Positions 21,001 to 30,358 are shown, numbered from the stretch's first letter. The stretch: 35,266 bases of DNA from Hypsibius dujardini (GCA_001579985.1 LRSR01013312.1:37501-72766), one strand, 5' to 3'. The notes: generated from the letters alone by a model not told the origin. Made by a program: numbers and translations.

Positions 21001-21792
21001 TTCCACAAACGTTCGTCGGATACTTCGACCCGGACAAGGATGCATTTGTGGTACATAATTTATTTAGACTTACGTCCGAATGCAAGAACAATTAATGTTA
21101 TACCAATACTGCAGCGCGTTAATTTACAGCCATTTCTTATACATGAGCCACAATCAGGCTCCAATAATTTTGTCGAGGTGATGCAACCGCTTTGGCCTAA
21201 CGGCTCATGGCCTGTCCCGAACCAGCCACCATGTGGATTCCAAGGCATCGGCTGCGTCAAAGGTGCGCAAAACTTGGACCAACATGGTCATTATACTGTC
21301 TATCTGTCTATCTATCTGTCTGTCTGTCTTTTTGTTTGTCTGTCTGTCTAACTGTCTGTCTGTTTGTTTGTTTGTTTGACTGTCTGTCTATCTGACTGAC
21401 GCTCTGTTTGTCTATTAATTCATTAATTGTTACCAATAGGCAACATGTGGATCACGATTATTGTCGTTGTGGTAGTCGCAGCCGTGATTGCTATCTCCAT
21501 TTACTCTGCATCCAAAAGGTCAGCAATTGCTCTCCATTTATTCATGAATAGTTTAGCATTGTCCAGACGTCATATCCAACATCCATAGGATGTAAATGTT
21601 TCCTGTCATCATTACGTAACCTTTTGATTGCTGTACTGGTGAAAAACTAGGTTCTTCCTCGATCAGCGGCTTCATGAGTTATGGTGGAATCTCGATGCGG
21701 ACCTTCTACTCGGAGGGGGGGAGGAATCGACGTGTGAAGTCGGGTCTAACGAAATTGGACTCGGCCTTCATCGGGTCAAGAATTTGCCTTGA
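12065..21792 (+). CDS. Receptor A: NPR-C-like natriuretic peptide receptor
   Basis: Exons: 12065-12416, 12492-12558, 16328-16644, 19140-19183, 19257-19295, 19370-19450, 19555-19719, 20742-20792, 20868-21050, 21130-21262, 21440-21518 and 21651-21792. All junctions are GT-AG and the phases agree throughout, giving 1653 nt or 550 residues. Residues 1-26 form a signal peptide. Residues about 28-470 form an ANF-receptor-type ligand-binding domain (DIITPGSM, RFPTLLTTSVAPI, YNWTTVVVVTD, EARKSYSSCLLVS, FGNGALLARQFFGRTF). One TM helix follows (MWITIIVVVVVAAVIAISIY, about 480-500), then a 47-residue tail with RLHELWWNLDADLLL and a stop. The W-rich tail resembles the juxtamembrane segment of receptor guanylate cyclases, but no kinase-homology or cyclase domain follows. 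Length and layout match NPR-C (about 540 residues). Plasma-membrane peptide receptor inferred; a donor-like GTCAAG in the last exon leaves a longer isoform possible. Confidence 0.8.
12645..13190. repeat. (TATACT)n tract with 163-bp tandem repeat
   Basis: Short TATACT / TATACC units alternate with a longer unit present twice (about 12897-13050 and 13060-13189, period 163). Each copy holds GGGTAGTAACCATCACCACC, ACCTACCTGCCTTATACC and a perfect or near-perfect hairpin (GGGTGGTGGCAACCACCACC C in copy 1). The translated frames here are tyrosine/threonine-rich artefacts. Confidence 0.85.
13190..13760. mobile_element. TA-flanked inverted-repeat element, 571 bp
   Basis: Terminal inverted repeats of 27 bp (left CAGGTCTATTCACTACC..., right read in reverse CAAGTCTATTTACTACC..., about 4 mismatches) are bounded by TA at 13188-13189 and 13761-13762. 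The TA target points to the Tc1/mariner/pogo group. The interior is AT-rich without a transposase frame. The host site is the (TATACT)n tract, which resumes on the other side. Confidence 0.8.
13783..13983. mobile_element. TA-flanked MITE, 201 bp
   Basis: Ends CTGTACTGC-C-ACG... and their inverse share about 30 bp with one mismatch, including CGATTTTAAGGGTGGGTTT. TA lies on each side (13781-13782 and 13984-13985). It has no coding capacity and sits 22 bp from the previous element in the same TATACT tract. Confidence 0.85.
14030..15235. repeat. Degenerate ~24-bp minisatellite
   Basis: Loosely conserved units of the form GAAGGTTGACGGCTTCTCCG recur with many substitutions from 14030 to about 14240 and again from about 14640 to 15235. 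The array is interrupted by the pogo-like element at 14245-14623. The diversity of units suggests an old array. Confidence 0.65.
14245..14623. mobile_element. Pogo-like element, internally deleted, 379 bp
   Basis: Inverted ends CTGTAGAATCTCGATCCATC / CGGTAGAATTGCGACCCATC share CCATCCGTGGT. TA precedes the left end and TG follows the right. The ATG at 14458 opens a short frame MGRGSRYIEQERERTRNLGG that resembles, with its leader (TCGATTCATTGA...), the start of the frame in the element at 17627-18917. Most of the transposase is missing. Confidence 0.7.
15415..15605. repeat. (AGTATA)n tract with ~70-bp tandem unit
   Basis: AAGTATAAGTATAAAGTATA and AAGTATCAGGAAAGTGGGG-type units are repeated two to three times. 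The short unit is the reverse complement of the TATACT unit at 12645-13190. Confidence 0.75.
16761..17134. mobile_element. Inverted-repeat MITE, about 374 bp
   Basis: The left end ATCACTATTGTCCCACCC, continuing TTTTCCCACCTTTTCACTAT, is matched in reverse by the right end (GGACTATAGTGAT), where GGGTGGGACTATAGTGAAAA units repeat. The right arm has an extra unit. I could not define a target duplication, so the exact ends and the superfamily are open. Confidence 0.6.
17627..18917 (+). mobile_element. Pogo/Tigger-type DNA transposon, 1291 bp
   Basis: A perfect 25-bp terminal inverted repeat (CTGTAGAATTCCGATCAACT, then GGCGC) is flanked by TA on both sides (17625-17626, 18918-18919). The plus strand encodes remnants of the transposase: MRKQNHYDHLEKTRILALF near 17826, typical of a helix-turn-helix start, and near the 3' end DLISAAWQAVDLETVRKAFI, matching the W..V...T(I/V)..xF segment of pogo/Tigger/jerky DDE transposases. 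The frame between them is broken. Many TTGATTGATT words fill the interior. Confidence 0.85.
18515..18733 (+). pseudogene. Pogo-type transposase, C-terminal remnant
   Basis: An open frame of about 72 codons ends at TGA 18731-18733. ISAAWQAVDLETVRKAFIKS is the recognisable motif; the acidic stretch GEDKETDFVD follows, as is common at the end of Tigger/jerky-type transposases. The catalytic DDD residues are not in this piece. Confidence 0.6.
19720..20741 (+). other. Receptor A intron 7 (1.0 kb)
   Basis: No repeat family or gene recognised. A perfect 18-bp palindrome, AACTTCACATGTGAAGTT, with a central E-box-like CACATGTG, lies at 20232-20249. Confidence 0.6.
21291..21415. repeat. (TCTG)n microsatellite in receptor A intron 10
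   Basis: Imperfect TCTG/TTTG units fill most of the 177-bp intron before the TM exon. The Cys/Leu/Ser-rich frames here are repeat translations, not genes. Confidence 0.9.
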
Positions 21793-22340
21793 TTCGTCCG
21801 CTGTTGACGTGCACGTGTCAGCCGCAAAACATAAACAATTTCCAGGTTGAGCACCTACGTGTCAGTTCCTGGTTGGTCCGAGTTTCCGATCTGTCACGAA
21901 CCTACTGAGCCTCTGCCTCTGACCCAAGGAGTTCAGAAGGAATGTTATTAAATGTGATTCTTCAGCTTCTACGATTATGTTTGCGTAACTTGGGCCGGGT
22001 TTTACCAGAAGTGTAACGAACTTCTCATGGTTGGGAGGGATGGGGGGAGGGTTTCCAAGGGCTAAGGGGGAGGCATCTATAAAAAAAACGAACTGGCGGA
22101 GAAACAACCCAAAACTAGCTGTAAGTCCCAGGTTACAGACTAGAGGGAGGGAGGGAGCAAAAACCAAAAACCATTTTTTTGGCGGTCACAAACATAAACT
22201 AACCCCACCACCCTCGTTCCCAAAAGCTGCGCAAATGCCCCCACCCCACTCTCTGTTACGCCGCTGGCCACTCATGCAAGGAGCTTCACATTAAAAAGTT
22301 TGTAATTCAGGTTTCTTTCTGATGGGCGAAACAGATCAAT
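21793..22340. other. 3' flank of receptor A; no gene recognised
   Basis: No AATAAA lies within 500 bp of the stop; ATTAAA at 22292 is the nearest variant. The G-rich stretch at 22030-22150 gives short low-complexity frames. Confidence 0.4.
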
Positions 22341-22345
22341 GAAGA

Positions 22346-22570
22346 ATGCTTTTCAAAATGAACATAGCTGTTTACCCCGATGACTGCAAGGCATGTGTTA
22401 GAGTGCATTCTAACTGCATTTGGGTTTGCGCACGAAGCATCAGCTCCCTGAATGATGCAATTCGTAATGCATGTTTAATGATACTACAAAACGTAGAATC
22501 TGTAGTCACTGCATCCTGTGTAGCTACGACACGGGATCCACGCTCGCTTGAAGAAGGCTCTTCACGCTGA
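22346..22570 (+). other. Open frame in dispersed repeat, copy 2
   Basis: A 70-codon frame from the ATG at 22358 ends at TGA 22568-22570, and AATAAA follows at about 22664. Its centre (NACLMILQNVESVVTAS) aligns with the repeat copy at 5025-5195, where the differences are mostly conservative but a stop is present. It may be the last exon of a decayed gene or a repeat that happens to be open. The protein is not recognised. Confidence 0.35.
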
Positions 22571-22779
22571 TCAGCAGGTCGACCATGACTGATGCATGAA
22601 TCGCCACAATGCTTCTCACTGGAAAAGTGAGGCCACCGTGTGTTTTGACTGCTGAATTCAGTTTGAATAAAACGCTTTAAGAAGTGAGATTGGTGCTGGT
22701 GCTGCCGAGTAGTCTTTAATTTTTACACGGGGCTGCGGTTTTCCCTTTTCGGTGGTCAAATTTCCATTACTCGAGTATT

Positions 22780-22915
22780 TTTGAACCGCGCGATGAATTT
22801 ACCTTGCAAAAATATATTCAAGGGTGGACCGTCTCTTCTATGACCAATTTTGCTCCGTGGGAGTAATCCTGAACTGCGCGAGTAAATTTACCATATAAAT
22901 ATAATTATGCCCTTC
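22780..22915. repeat. Two direct copies of a ~40-bp unit
   Basis: GAACCGCGCGATGAATTTACC (22783) and GAACTGCGCGAGTAAATTTACC (22870) begin two related ~85-bp stretches. The family is not recognised. Confidence 0.4.
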
Positions 22916-23045
22916 CGGATATTTTTGTCATGGAGGGTAAAAAAACGAAATCTAAGAGGTTCATTTGGCAGTACATATTTATACTCCCGATTACACTTCT
23001 ATTGCACCTCTCGCTATACCTCCGGAGTATATATTATTATTGGGA

Positions 23046-23423
23046 CTAGGATGAAAAGTGCTCTCAGTAGTTCTGTTTTGAAATAACTCGTTTTCGGATG
23101 GAATAATCGCTCATTTTGTTTTATATCCTTTAACGTATTATGTCTAGCCTCTTTTCTTTCTATTTTAATGATGTGCAGTTTTAGCGATCAATCAGTTGGA
23201 GCTCGACTTGTTGAAGTCGCGCTTCTCGTATTGCAGTTAAGCCTCCCTGAGGAGGATGTTTTAAGAGTTCGGTAGTCGGTTTGAAAAACTGAGCACTCAT
23301 AACGTTGTCGCTTGAAAGTCTGAAAAGATCGCTAGTGACTAGCTCGTTCACTAGAAAGCTGTAACAGTTATCACATCGGAGGTGGCAGAGTCCCCCAGAG
23401 GGAGGTTGACGTGAGTGCTCTTG
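23046..23423 (+). repeat. Dispersed 380-bp repeat, uninterrupted copy
   Basis: This is the intact counterpart of the repeat split by the transposon at 7203-8568. Its reverse strand has an 84-codon open frame, but the other copy is broken in that frame, so coding is doubtful. Confidence 0.75.
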
Positions 23424-23429
23424 GTGCGG

Positions 23430-24170
23430 GGACATCTGTGCATATGACGTTATTGAGGGTAGAGCTATTAACCGATGAGTGCCGCGAATGGAAAGAGAAG
23501 GAGAACGAAGACGAAGAGAACCGCGACACTGACTTTATGTTGTGAGCGTTGAGCCGAGAGCTCGAACGCTCGCCATAAGTTTACACAGACACACCCAATC
23601 ATCCAATCATAACATATACAAATATGTAGTGGGGCGTGGTCTGCAGGGCACTGCCCTAACAACATTCAATACGGCGACAGTTCATCCCAACTATTTCATC
23701 CCAGTCCGATTTCATCACAGCGTCTTATGTTCACCGCGACCTTTTCTGACCAGACATTTCCTCCCAGCCACATTAAATAAAAGCGACAACATTGCTCAGC
23801 AAACGCTTCATATCGGGTCTTTCCAACACACGACTTTTCATCAGAGACAGAATCACATGGCCACTTATGCGTACACCGAGAACTCGGTATTCGAACTATT
23901 TGTATAAAGAGCAGTTATTGTATATGAAGTAAATTTCAGAAAAATTGGCCTTCCCTTCTTTGTCTTAGTCATTAACGTGATGTTCCAGTTCCTATACAAG
24001 TAAACTACAACTAGCGAAAGGCCATCAAAGTTTGATATCTAGGTTTGCGTTTAAAACCAATGAAAACTGCAGCTCTTATTCTACAATGCTTCTCTGGCAG
24101 TTGTCAGTGTCACTGAACAACAACAAAATCTGTAGGATTGATTGAGTAAATTAACATGAAGCTTCTTGCT
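23430..24170. other. No gene recognised
   Basis: The longest frame (23542-23907) lacks motifs. TTCATCCCA-type words at 23683-23715 recur in inverted form near 27035-27070, a hint of another dispersed repeat. Confidence 0.35.
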
Positions 24171-24177
24171 CAAGATG

Positions 24178-24606
24178 TTCACATATTACGTAATCAAAAA
24201 ATCTACATTTTTTACCCACCCACCCTCGTAATACGACGTAATCACAGCCTCCCCCTGGATCGTAATCACAACGTAATCAATGGTCGACCCACCCCCCTCC
24301 CCCCATATACAAAAACAAATCACATAATTGACTGTATTCTGCTGCCTGCAATAGGTCCAGTTTTTCTATTAACTGAGCGAACTTAGAGCGAAATTTAAGA
24401 ATAATATAACATTTGCCCCTTGCCCGAGGTACTTCATAAAGAGCGAAATGTAAACGAAATTCGAAGAAATTTTTGGGTTTCGTGACCACCCCCCCCTCTT
24501 CGTAATCCCTACGTAATCATAGGTCGCACCACCCAAAAAATCGTGATCAAACGTAAGCTTTTCGAGTACCACCCACCCATCCTCCCTCGATTACATATTA
24601 TGTGAA
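24178..24606. mobile_element. Putative inverted-repeat element with ACGTAATC words
   Basis: TTCACATATTACGTAATC at the left and its near-inverse (GATTACATATTATGTGAA) at the right bound about 430 bp. Inside, ACGTAATCA..GGTCG..CCACCC occurs twice as a direct repeat (about 24270 and 24512) with C-rich runs. No target duplication could be defined, so the ends are approximate. Confidence 0.5.
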
Positions 24607-24732
24607 AGGCCCCTAAGGTGAACGTTTGCCTTGCTCGTTCTTAAACGCAGAGATTTTTTCTGTTTTTGGAATCACAATTCTAAAATATTGGGCACAATTA
24701 TATTTGTTCCTTCGACACATAGCGGAAGCCTC

Positions 24733-25841
24733 ATGTTGATTAACGGCTTTATCTTCAAGAAGCACAGAGCCGGGTCGCATTCGGTTCCCAGTTCCTGGCG
24801 CTGTCAGCAGTCATCTTGCACCGCGAAACTTCGTTTGAACAACAATACCGACGATCTGGTATCTCATTCGACGCACAACCATGTCGCAGTTGCAGGAAAA
24901 GCGCAGGCGAACGTTGCGTTACAGGTAAAATGACGAAAATCGACCGAATTTTCATGGTTGAAAGTCTTTATACAAACAATATTTGTTTTTGATATTAAAA
25001 ATGAGTTTGGTGGGAAGAAGGAATGTCATCGTCATTTTTCTGTGATTAGTGATCGCTAAAAGTTAAGTTAATGTTAAGTCTGAACACATGACTGATCGTG
25101 ATATGAATGTTCTGTTAGGAGATGAAGACGCAGGCTGCACAGAGCTTTGACAAGCCGTCACAAATTCAACTCACAGTGTCCAGATCTACTCGCTTATCGT
25201 CACTGGGCAGTTCCGCAAGCCGAAGACAACTGCCAAAGGAATACAGCGGATTCGAAAGGCATAAGGTGCACGGGGTGCACAGGGTGCCTCTGTCGGCGCT
25301 GACGACAGTGGCGGATGTCGTGATGTCTCTGTACTTCGACCACACCCACCGAGGCGACAACTTCCTTCCTAAGGACTCAGATTCGGCGGACCCGAGACGT
25401 GGGATTATGTTCGGCACGAAGGACAATGTTCAGGTCTTTGCTCGCAGTAACACCTGGCTAGGTGATGGGTTAGGTTCTCAGGCTAGCTTCTCAGTTGTAC
25501 CGACGCTGTGGGCACAGCTCTACACGATCCACGCCATCGTTCACGAAGCTGTCCTCCCTTGCACCTATATCCTCTTGATGGAAAAGTCGAAGGCATACAT
25601 GGACGTTTTTGGGGAGCTTCGGACTATCATTCGTCAGCTTGGGCCAGAATATGCAAACTATTCTGGCCCGCGAATGATGTTGATTGACTTTGAGGTTGCA
25701 GTAATCGGTGCCTTCCCTGAAATTTTTGCGGCAAGGAAATGCAAGGCGAGTATAACTGAATTGGGGGGGGGCGAGGTCAACTTTTTGTTAGCTTATGAGG
25801 GGGTCAAGGAGGCGAAGCCCCTTAATATAAATTCCTTTTGA
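24733..25841 (+). pseudogene. FLYWCH/MULE-type transposase, 3' truncated
   Basis: Two exons join in phase 0 (24733-24924 with donor CAG|GTAAAA; 25119-25841 after TTAG). The first holds a FLYWCH-type zinc finger: GFIFKKHRA...WRCQQSSC...HSTHNH. The second carries the start of a Mutator-like DDE domain: SNTWLGDG (first Asp), WAQLYTIHAIVHEAVLPC and LIDFEVAVIGAF (second Asp). The frame then runs into unrelated tandem-repeat DNA and stops, so the third catalytic residue and the zinc-binding CxxH region are missing. Such proteins derive from Mutator-like elements or domesticated relatives; here truncation argues for a dead copy. The first exon may start further 5' (open to 24631). AATAAA at 26186 could serve as its polyadenylation signal. 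Confidence 0.7.
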
Positions 25842-26085
25842 GCAAAGTATTGTTTTTTCAATAATAACTCATGAGGTGGTGCAGAGGGCGAAGTCCCCTC
25901 AGTATAAACTCCTTTCAAGTTAAGTATTGTTATCCTATGTTTACTTATACGAAGAAGTGCAAGGGTGCCACACCCGCTGGGGGTTAAAAAGGCGAAGCCC
26001 CCTAAAAACATAAATTCCTTTCGAGTGAATTACTGTTTTTTCAATGATGACTTATTAGGAGATGCAGGTGGAGCCCCCGCTCGGA
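25805..26085. repeat. GGCGAAGCCCCxT tandem repeat, three to four units
   Basis: GGCGAAGCCCC...ATAAATTCCTTT(T/C)GAG units start near 25811, 25887 and 25990, with a partial fourth near 26065, at spacings of 76-103 bp. The array begins inside the truncated transposase frame and supplies its last codons. Confidence 0.7.
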
Positions 26086-26191
26086 GTTAAGGACACTTCT
26101 ACGAGTATTATAAGAAGAATTCACAATTCCCTTGCGTAGTAGGATTAGACCTTTTGCCGTGTTACAGCACAACCCGTAACTTTCAAATAAA

Positions 26192-26422
26192 GCTTTGTCT
26201 TTCTCCTCGCAGCGCTTTGCAGTCTCGTTCTGTCCATTTAAAACAAACGTAGGACTAATTTCGAGTGTCCAAATTGGGACAACTTCGTCGTTTTACTCTC
26301 GCTATCTCACACTGAAAAGCTGGAATCAACAAACTTAGAATTTTTTTACAGTAATTTCTTTGTTGTCGTGTTGTAGCAATACCCCGAATTTACTGTGTTT
26401 TGTTACTGCAGGCCGTCGATGA
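26192..26422. other. Spacer, nothing recognised
   Basis: An AT-rich spacer follows the AATAAA at 26186. A GCAG acceptor-like site at about 26409-26412 precedes the next coding-like stretch. Confidence 0.3.
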
Positions 26423-26900
26423 ACTATTGAGCCGCTAAACCTCACGTTAGAGGGGTATCGCAAACAGATCTGTCAGTATGCTGCTAAAGCAGAGGAAGAT
26501 AAAGTGGGTCACTGCTCAACACACTTGATTAATAAGTTGCTTGGTCACTTTCGCTGCGTAGCTTGCTCGTCATTGATTGATCTGTTTACTGGCTCTTTAT
26601 TTCTTCGCACACATCTCATTTGCGCATATTTTTCTAACACTTATTTATTATCAATAGGCATATCGTCTGGAAATGATGGCTTTGAAAACATCTCTTAATA
26701 TTAGCGAGGTGACTCGAGAGGACCATACTCGCTTGAGGAACCTCGACCAAACGATGTGATCAGTTCAACTCAAGGACTCGTTTGGAGTGGAATTGGGTGT
26801 GTCGAAGGATGTGGACCTTTCCAACATGGTGAACTTTTTCTCTGGCGTTCAAGAGCCCTGCGAAGACAAACGAGGGCATCAGCAGTTGAGACAAGATTGA
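26423..26900 (+). pseudogene. Unrecognised coding remnant, in-frame TGA
   Basis: Coding-like segments join in phase 0: IEPLNLTLEGYRKQICQYAA plus KAEEDK (26426-26503), then after an intron AYRLEMMALKTSLNISE... (26658-26756). The frame meets TGA at 26757-26759 and continues open for 46 codons (VQLKDSFGVELGVSKDVDLS ...) to TGA 26898-26900. The first half is charged and helix-prone (possible coiled coil). I do not recognise the family. A dead gene fragment is most likely; the TGA may also be a sequence error. Confidence 0.35.
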
Positions 26901-27129
26901 TGAGAACCATGAAATGTTTACATTGGTTGCATTTAGCAATTTAATTGTGCCTGCCACATCTTAGTTTGGTATGTTTTTCGTTATCTTTAGGGTTACAAAA
27001 TACTTCATTCTGGCTCGCCTGGATGCAAAGTAGTGTGATGAACTGTCGCTGGGATAAAATGTCGCCGCGTCAAAGGAACTACGCGTTTTTAGTTTAGTTT
27101 TTTGAGTTACTAAAGCTCTTAGTTTATCA

Positions 27130-27453
27130 GAACGTTTATTTTCAGAATGCCTGTTTGTTCACCTGCCTAACTGTGTGCATGCCTAAATGAACACCTGCAC
27201 CCATGATAGCCTGCCAGCCGGCCTGTCTGGTTACTGTCAGACTGTCTGTCCGCCTGTCTGCATGCCTCTGCCTTTCTGCCTGGTCTGTCTGATCTGGTCT
27301 GCCTGCGTACTTGTCTCTGTGCCTGTCTGTCCGTCTGTCTATCCGTCTGTCTGTTCATCTGCCTGTTTATGTTAGTGACTGTTTGGCTGCCTACCTAACT
27401 GTATGTTAGCCTACATACCAATATGGCTGCCTGTGCAGTTGTCGGGCTGTTTA

Positions 27454-27522
<69 letters not shown>

Positions 27523-27900
27523 TTGCTTGTTTGTTTGACTGTCTATCTGACTGGCGCTCTGTTTTTCTTTTAATTCATTAATTGTTAACAGTAGGCAGCA
27601 TGTGGATTACGATTATTGCCTTTTTGTCTCTTTGTCTGTCTGTCGGGCTGTTTGGCTGCCTACCAGACTGTATGTTAGCCTCCATACTAATATGACTACT
27701 GTATAGTTTTCTGGCTGGCTGTCTGTTTACATGCGTTTAACCATTTGACTGCCTGCCGAGATGGCAGTCTTCGTATCTCCCTGAATGCTTGCTTGTCTGT
27801 CTGACTTTCAAAGTACCTATATACCCGTTTATTTGTATGTCTGTCTGTGTACCGCTTTTCTTTTGACTATCTGACTGTCTGCCCGGTTCCACCGCTATGC
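27130..27900. repeat. Degenerate (TCTG)n / TGCCTG tract
   Basis: A long TCTG-rich tract with a pure (TCTG)n core at about 27460-27518. It contains the displaced copy of receptor A intron 10/exon 11 at about 27440-27630. Confidence 0.85.
27440..27630 (+). pseudogene. Displaced copy of receptor A intron 10 and TM exon start
   Basis: GACTGTCTATCTGACTGGCG, TTAATTCATTAATTGTTA, an intact AG acceptor and GGCAGCATGTGGATTACGAT follow in the same order as at 21370-21465. The reading after the acceptor begins SMWITII as in receptor A (NMWITII), then dissolves into TCTG repeat. A fragment of a former third receptor copy is the simplest explanation. Confidence 0.7.
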
Positions 27901-28832
27901 CTGCGTGTTTAGCATCACTGCGTTTGGCTCGTATTTTAATAGACTGTTACAAGTCATAACATTTCGACAGATGATGTGTCTAGATACAGTCCAGCCAGAC
28001 GCTGTATGTCGCTCACAGTCCTTTCCCAAATTAGCCACATAATTTCTGCCGACCAACATCTATGCGCCAATTATAATTCTGTCCTGTGACTTTTGCCAGT
28101 GAGCGCAAACGATTTAAAAAGAATATCACCAACACGTTGCAATTGCCTCGCATTATAGCATTGATGGTTGTCAATCTTGACTCCCGAAACCATTTTTTCG
28201 ATCTTGAAAACCCGAACTATGGGAATCCGGTCCGATGGTTCCATAAACTGACCACTATTAACAATATGAGTACGTACATTCCCTTTAATGCTTGCAGCGC
28301 TACCTGCAGAGAAACAATCGCCTCACACGTTCCGGCAGCTGAGCTTCCAATTCGGTCACCCACAACTGTCTCGTTTGCATTTTAATTCGCCGTTCTCCGC
28401 TTTGTTTATTTTATCCGCGCCGCGCATGACTGCCGGTCTGCCTCCGGAAGCTGCCACAAAAACCAGTCTGTTGTAAATTTCAAAAGCCCTTTTGCTGCTG
28501 AAGAGAGGCAGTGTTTGTGTGGCTTTTATCGCTCCTCGGCTGCGGAGAGGGAAGGAGAAAATCGCAGACGTGGGTGAGTTGAGGTTTGATTGAAATTGTG
28601 TGTTTAGGAATCAACCGTTTTTCAATGGATTGCAGTTAAAAGCAATCCCATTTCTACATGGATCTGCATCATTGTTGTTTTTACAGTCTCATCGATTTGC
28701 GGCTGGAATTTCACACCTCTCACCGCTCGCACTCGACATTTTGGCATCGGATTGCATCGGGAATTTTTGGATAAGTGTGGTGTAGACTCACTGGATTACG
28801 ATATCTTTGAACGGAGGAATTTCTGCATAAGA
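27901..28832. other. Spacer and 5' flank of the TMEM272-like gene
   Basis: A 28086-28385 frame has an acceptor-like start but no motif and no partner exons. The 5' leader of the TMEM272-like gene must lie at the right end; no core promoter element was recognised. Confidence 0.35.
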
Positions 28833-30272
28833 ATGACGGAGACGCAAGTGGTGATTGGACCGGGCTCCTCCAAACCGGGCCAGCCCACGGTGCAGGTTCA
28901 CACTTTTCGGAAGGCCGACCAGTTCAGTTAAGTGTGGTGAAGCTTGAGAAGCTGAGGAGCGTTGAGAATTATCGGTAACATGGACGATTATGGAAGAGAA
29001 AAACGCCGTACTGCGCAGAGCGCTGGTCGGTTGATTGGTTGATTGGTTTCATCCTAAGTTCGCTATTGAACCTCCCGTTTGATTGATTGATCAGCTGTGT
29101 TGGGTGCGCACCCTTTTGGATCACGAGAATGGGATTAATCTTCTGATCTATATTGATCATAGTAACGCGTTTGTTTTTATTTTTAGGTGGCCCCGTGGAG
29201 CGGAATATAAGCTGGGAAATCGCCGCCGACGGGAAGATTGTGCACAAGAATTATCGTTACTATTGTTGCGTCGGTATGATCCTCATGTTCTCTTTCACTG
29301 TTCACTTTTCAATTGCTTCATGCGAGCTCATTTTTCCAGTATGGGGTGTGCTGTGGAGATCGCTGCTCGGAATCACAGCCGTTTACATGGTACGTACTGC
29401 GGGATTCCGTGACTTTCATTGCGGAATCACCTGTCAAGTCAAGCCCCGAACCGTTTTATGAAACAATCAGTTTCAATTGAGATTTTGTTTAAGAGCTCTC
29501 GGGCTGATGGCCTTCAAGTTCATTCGTTATGTTTACAGATTGTGATCGGCTCAATCTACCTGATCGATTGTCGAGTGGACAAACGAATTCCCCTGTACAT
29601 GATCGTGGGCGGAGTTGCATTGCTGCCGATTTTCCTCCTCGCCGTGTATATGATCAAGAAGGATCGCGTATTCGAAGGGTTATGGAAGTTGATCGGATCC
29701 TTCATATGTTCGCCGATCATTCTCTTTGCCATCATCTGGACGATTGTCGGTAAGGATGACACTAATTTGGTGTTCAGACAGACAGACACAGAACAGACAC
29801 ACAGGCAGCCGGACATGCAGACACACAGACAGACAGGACAGACACATAGGCAGGCAGACACACAGACAGACACACAGACACACAGGCAGCCAGACACACA
29901 GGCAGACACACAGACAGGCAGGCACACAGACAGACACACAGGCAGCCAGACATGGAGACACACACACAGACAGGACAGACACATAGGCAGGCAGACACAC
30001 AGACAGACAAGCCGGCAGGCTTGCAAACAGTCCGTTAGACTGTGAGACACATCTGGAAGGTTAGCGTCATTTTTTCAGGTGGTGTTTGGACATTCGGAGC
30101 TGCCTCCGTTGTGGAATTGCAGAATCACGAGAGTCCACAGTACTGCCACCCCGTTCTTTTCGTCTCATCCGCCGTGTCGGTGATTTTAATATTCCTACTG
30201 CTCTGCATTTTCCTTTTCATTTCAATCCGTTACTTCCGACGCGGCGTCCAGCGTGGAATGAATCGGAATTAG
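28833..30272 (+). CDS. TMEM272-like four-TM protein
   Basis: Exons 28833-28926, 29187-29389, 29539-29749 and 30079-30272 join with consistent phases (1, 0, 1) into 702 nt, 233 residues. The N-terminal 45 residues are polar. Four hydrophobic segments follow: YYCCVGMILMFSFTVHFSI, the LLGITAVYMIVIGSIYLIDC region leading into IPLYMIVGGVALLPIFLLAV, a SFICSPIILFAIIWTIVGGV segment, and VLFVSSAVSVILIFLLLCIF near the C-terminus. IGSIYLIDC...IPLYMIVGG and the later W...YC are the signature of the TMEM272-like family, which has no assigned activity. The first exon's frame stops at once if read through (GTTAAG donor), which fixes that junction. Intron 3 is filled by a CAGA microsatellite. It lies head-to-tail with receptor B, 287 bp upstream of its ATG. 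Confidence 0.8.
29775..30022. repeat. (CAGA)n microsatellite in TMEM272-like intron 3
   Basis: CAGACA/CACAGACAGG units fill the intron almost from donor to acceptor. It is the reverse complement of the TCTG tracts elsewhere in the window. Long frames on both strands here are repeat artefacts. Confidence 0.9.
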
Positions 30273-30350
30273 AGATCTGAAGCACGACAAACATTCGCCC
30301 TCCACTCCCGTCTACCTCTCATATACACTCCCAAAGTTCCTTGTATTCCA

Positions 30351-30358
30351 TATATAAG
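30351..30358 (+). promoter_or_regulatory. Possible TATA box of receptor B
   Basis: TATATAAG lies 201 bp before the receptor B ATG and 79 bp after the stop of the upstream gene. Position and sequence fit a core promoter, but no initiator is evident. Confidence 0.35.

Noticed and set aside
21766-21900. A further receptor A exon after a GTCAAG donor leading to kinase-homology sequence
   Set aside because: The candidate exon at about 21846 gives about 20 codons and a stop with no kinase-like motif; no cyclase motif is seen downstream.
23542-23907. 121-codon frame
   Set aside because: Lies in repeat-like DNA with TTCATCCCA words; no domain recognised.
27460-27520. Regular tandem repeats resembling an array
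   Set aside because: Four-base microsatellite without spacers; not CRISPR, and the genome is eukaryotic.
28086-28385. 99-codon frame after an acceptor-like site, considered as a receptor tail exon
   Set aside because: It does not align with the tail exons of receptors A or B and has no partner exon.
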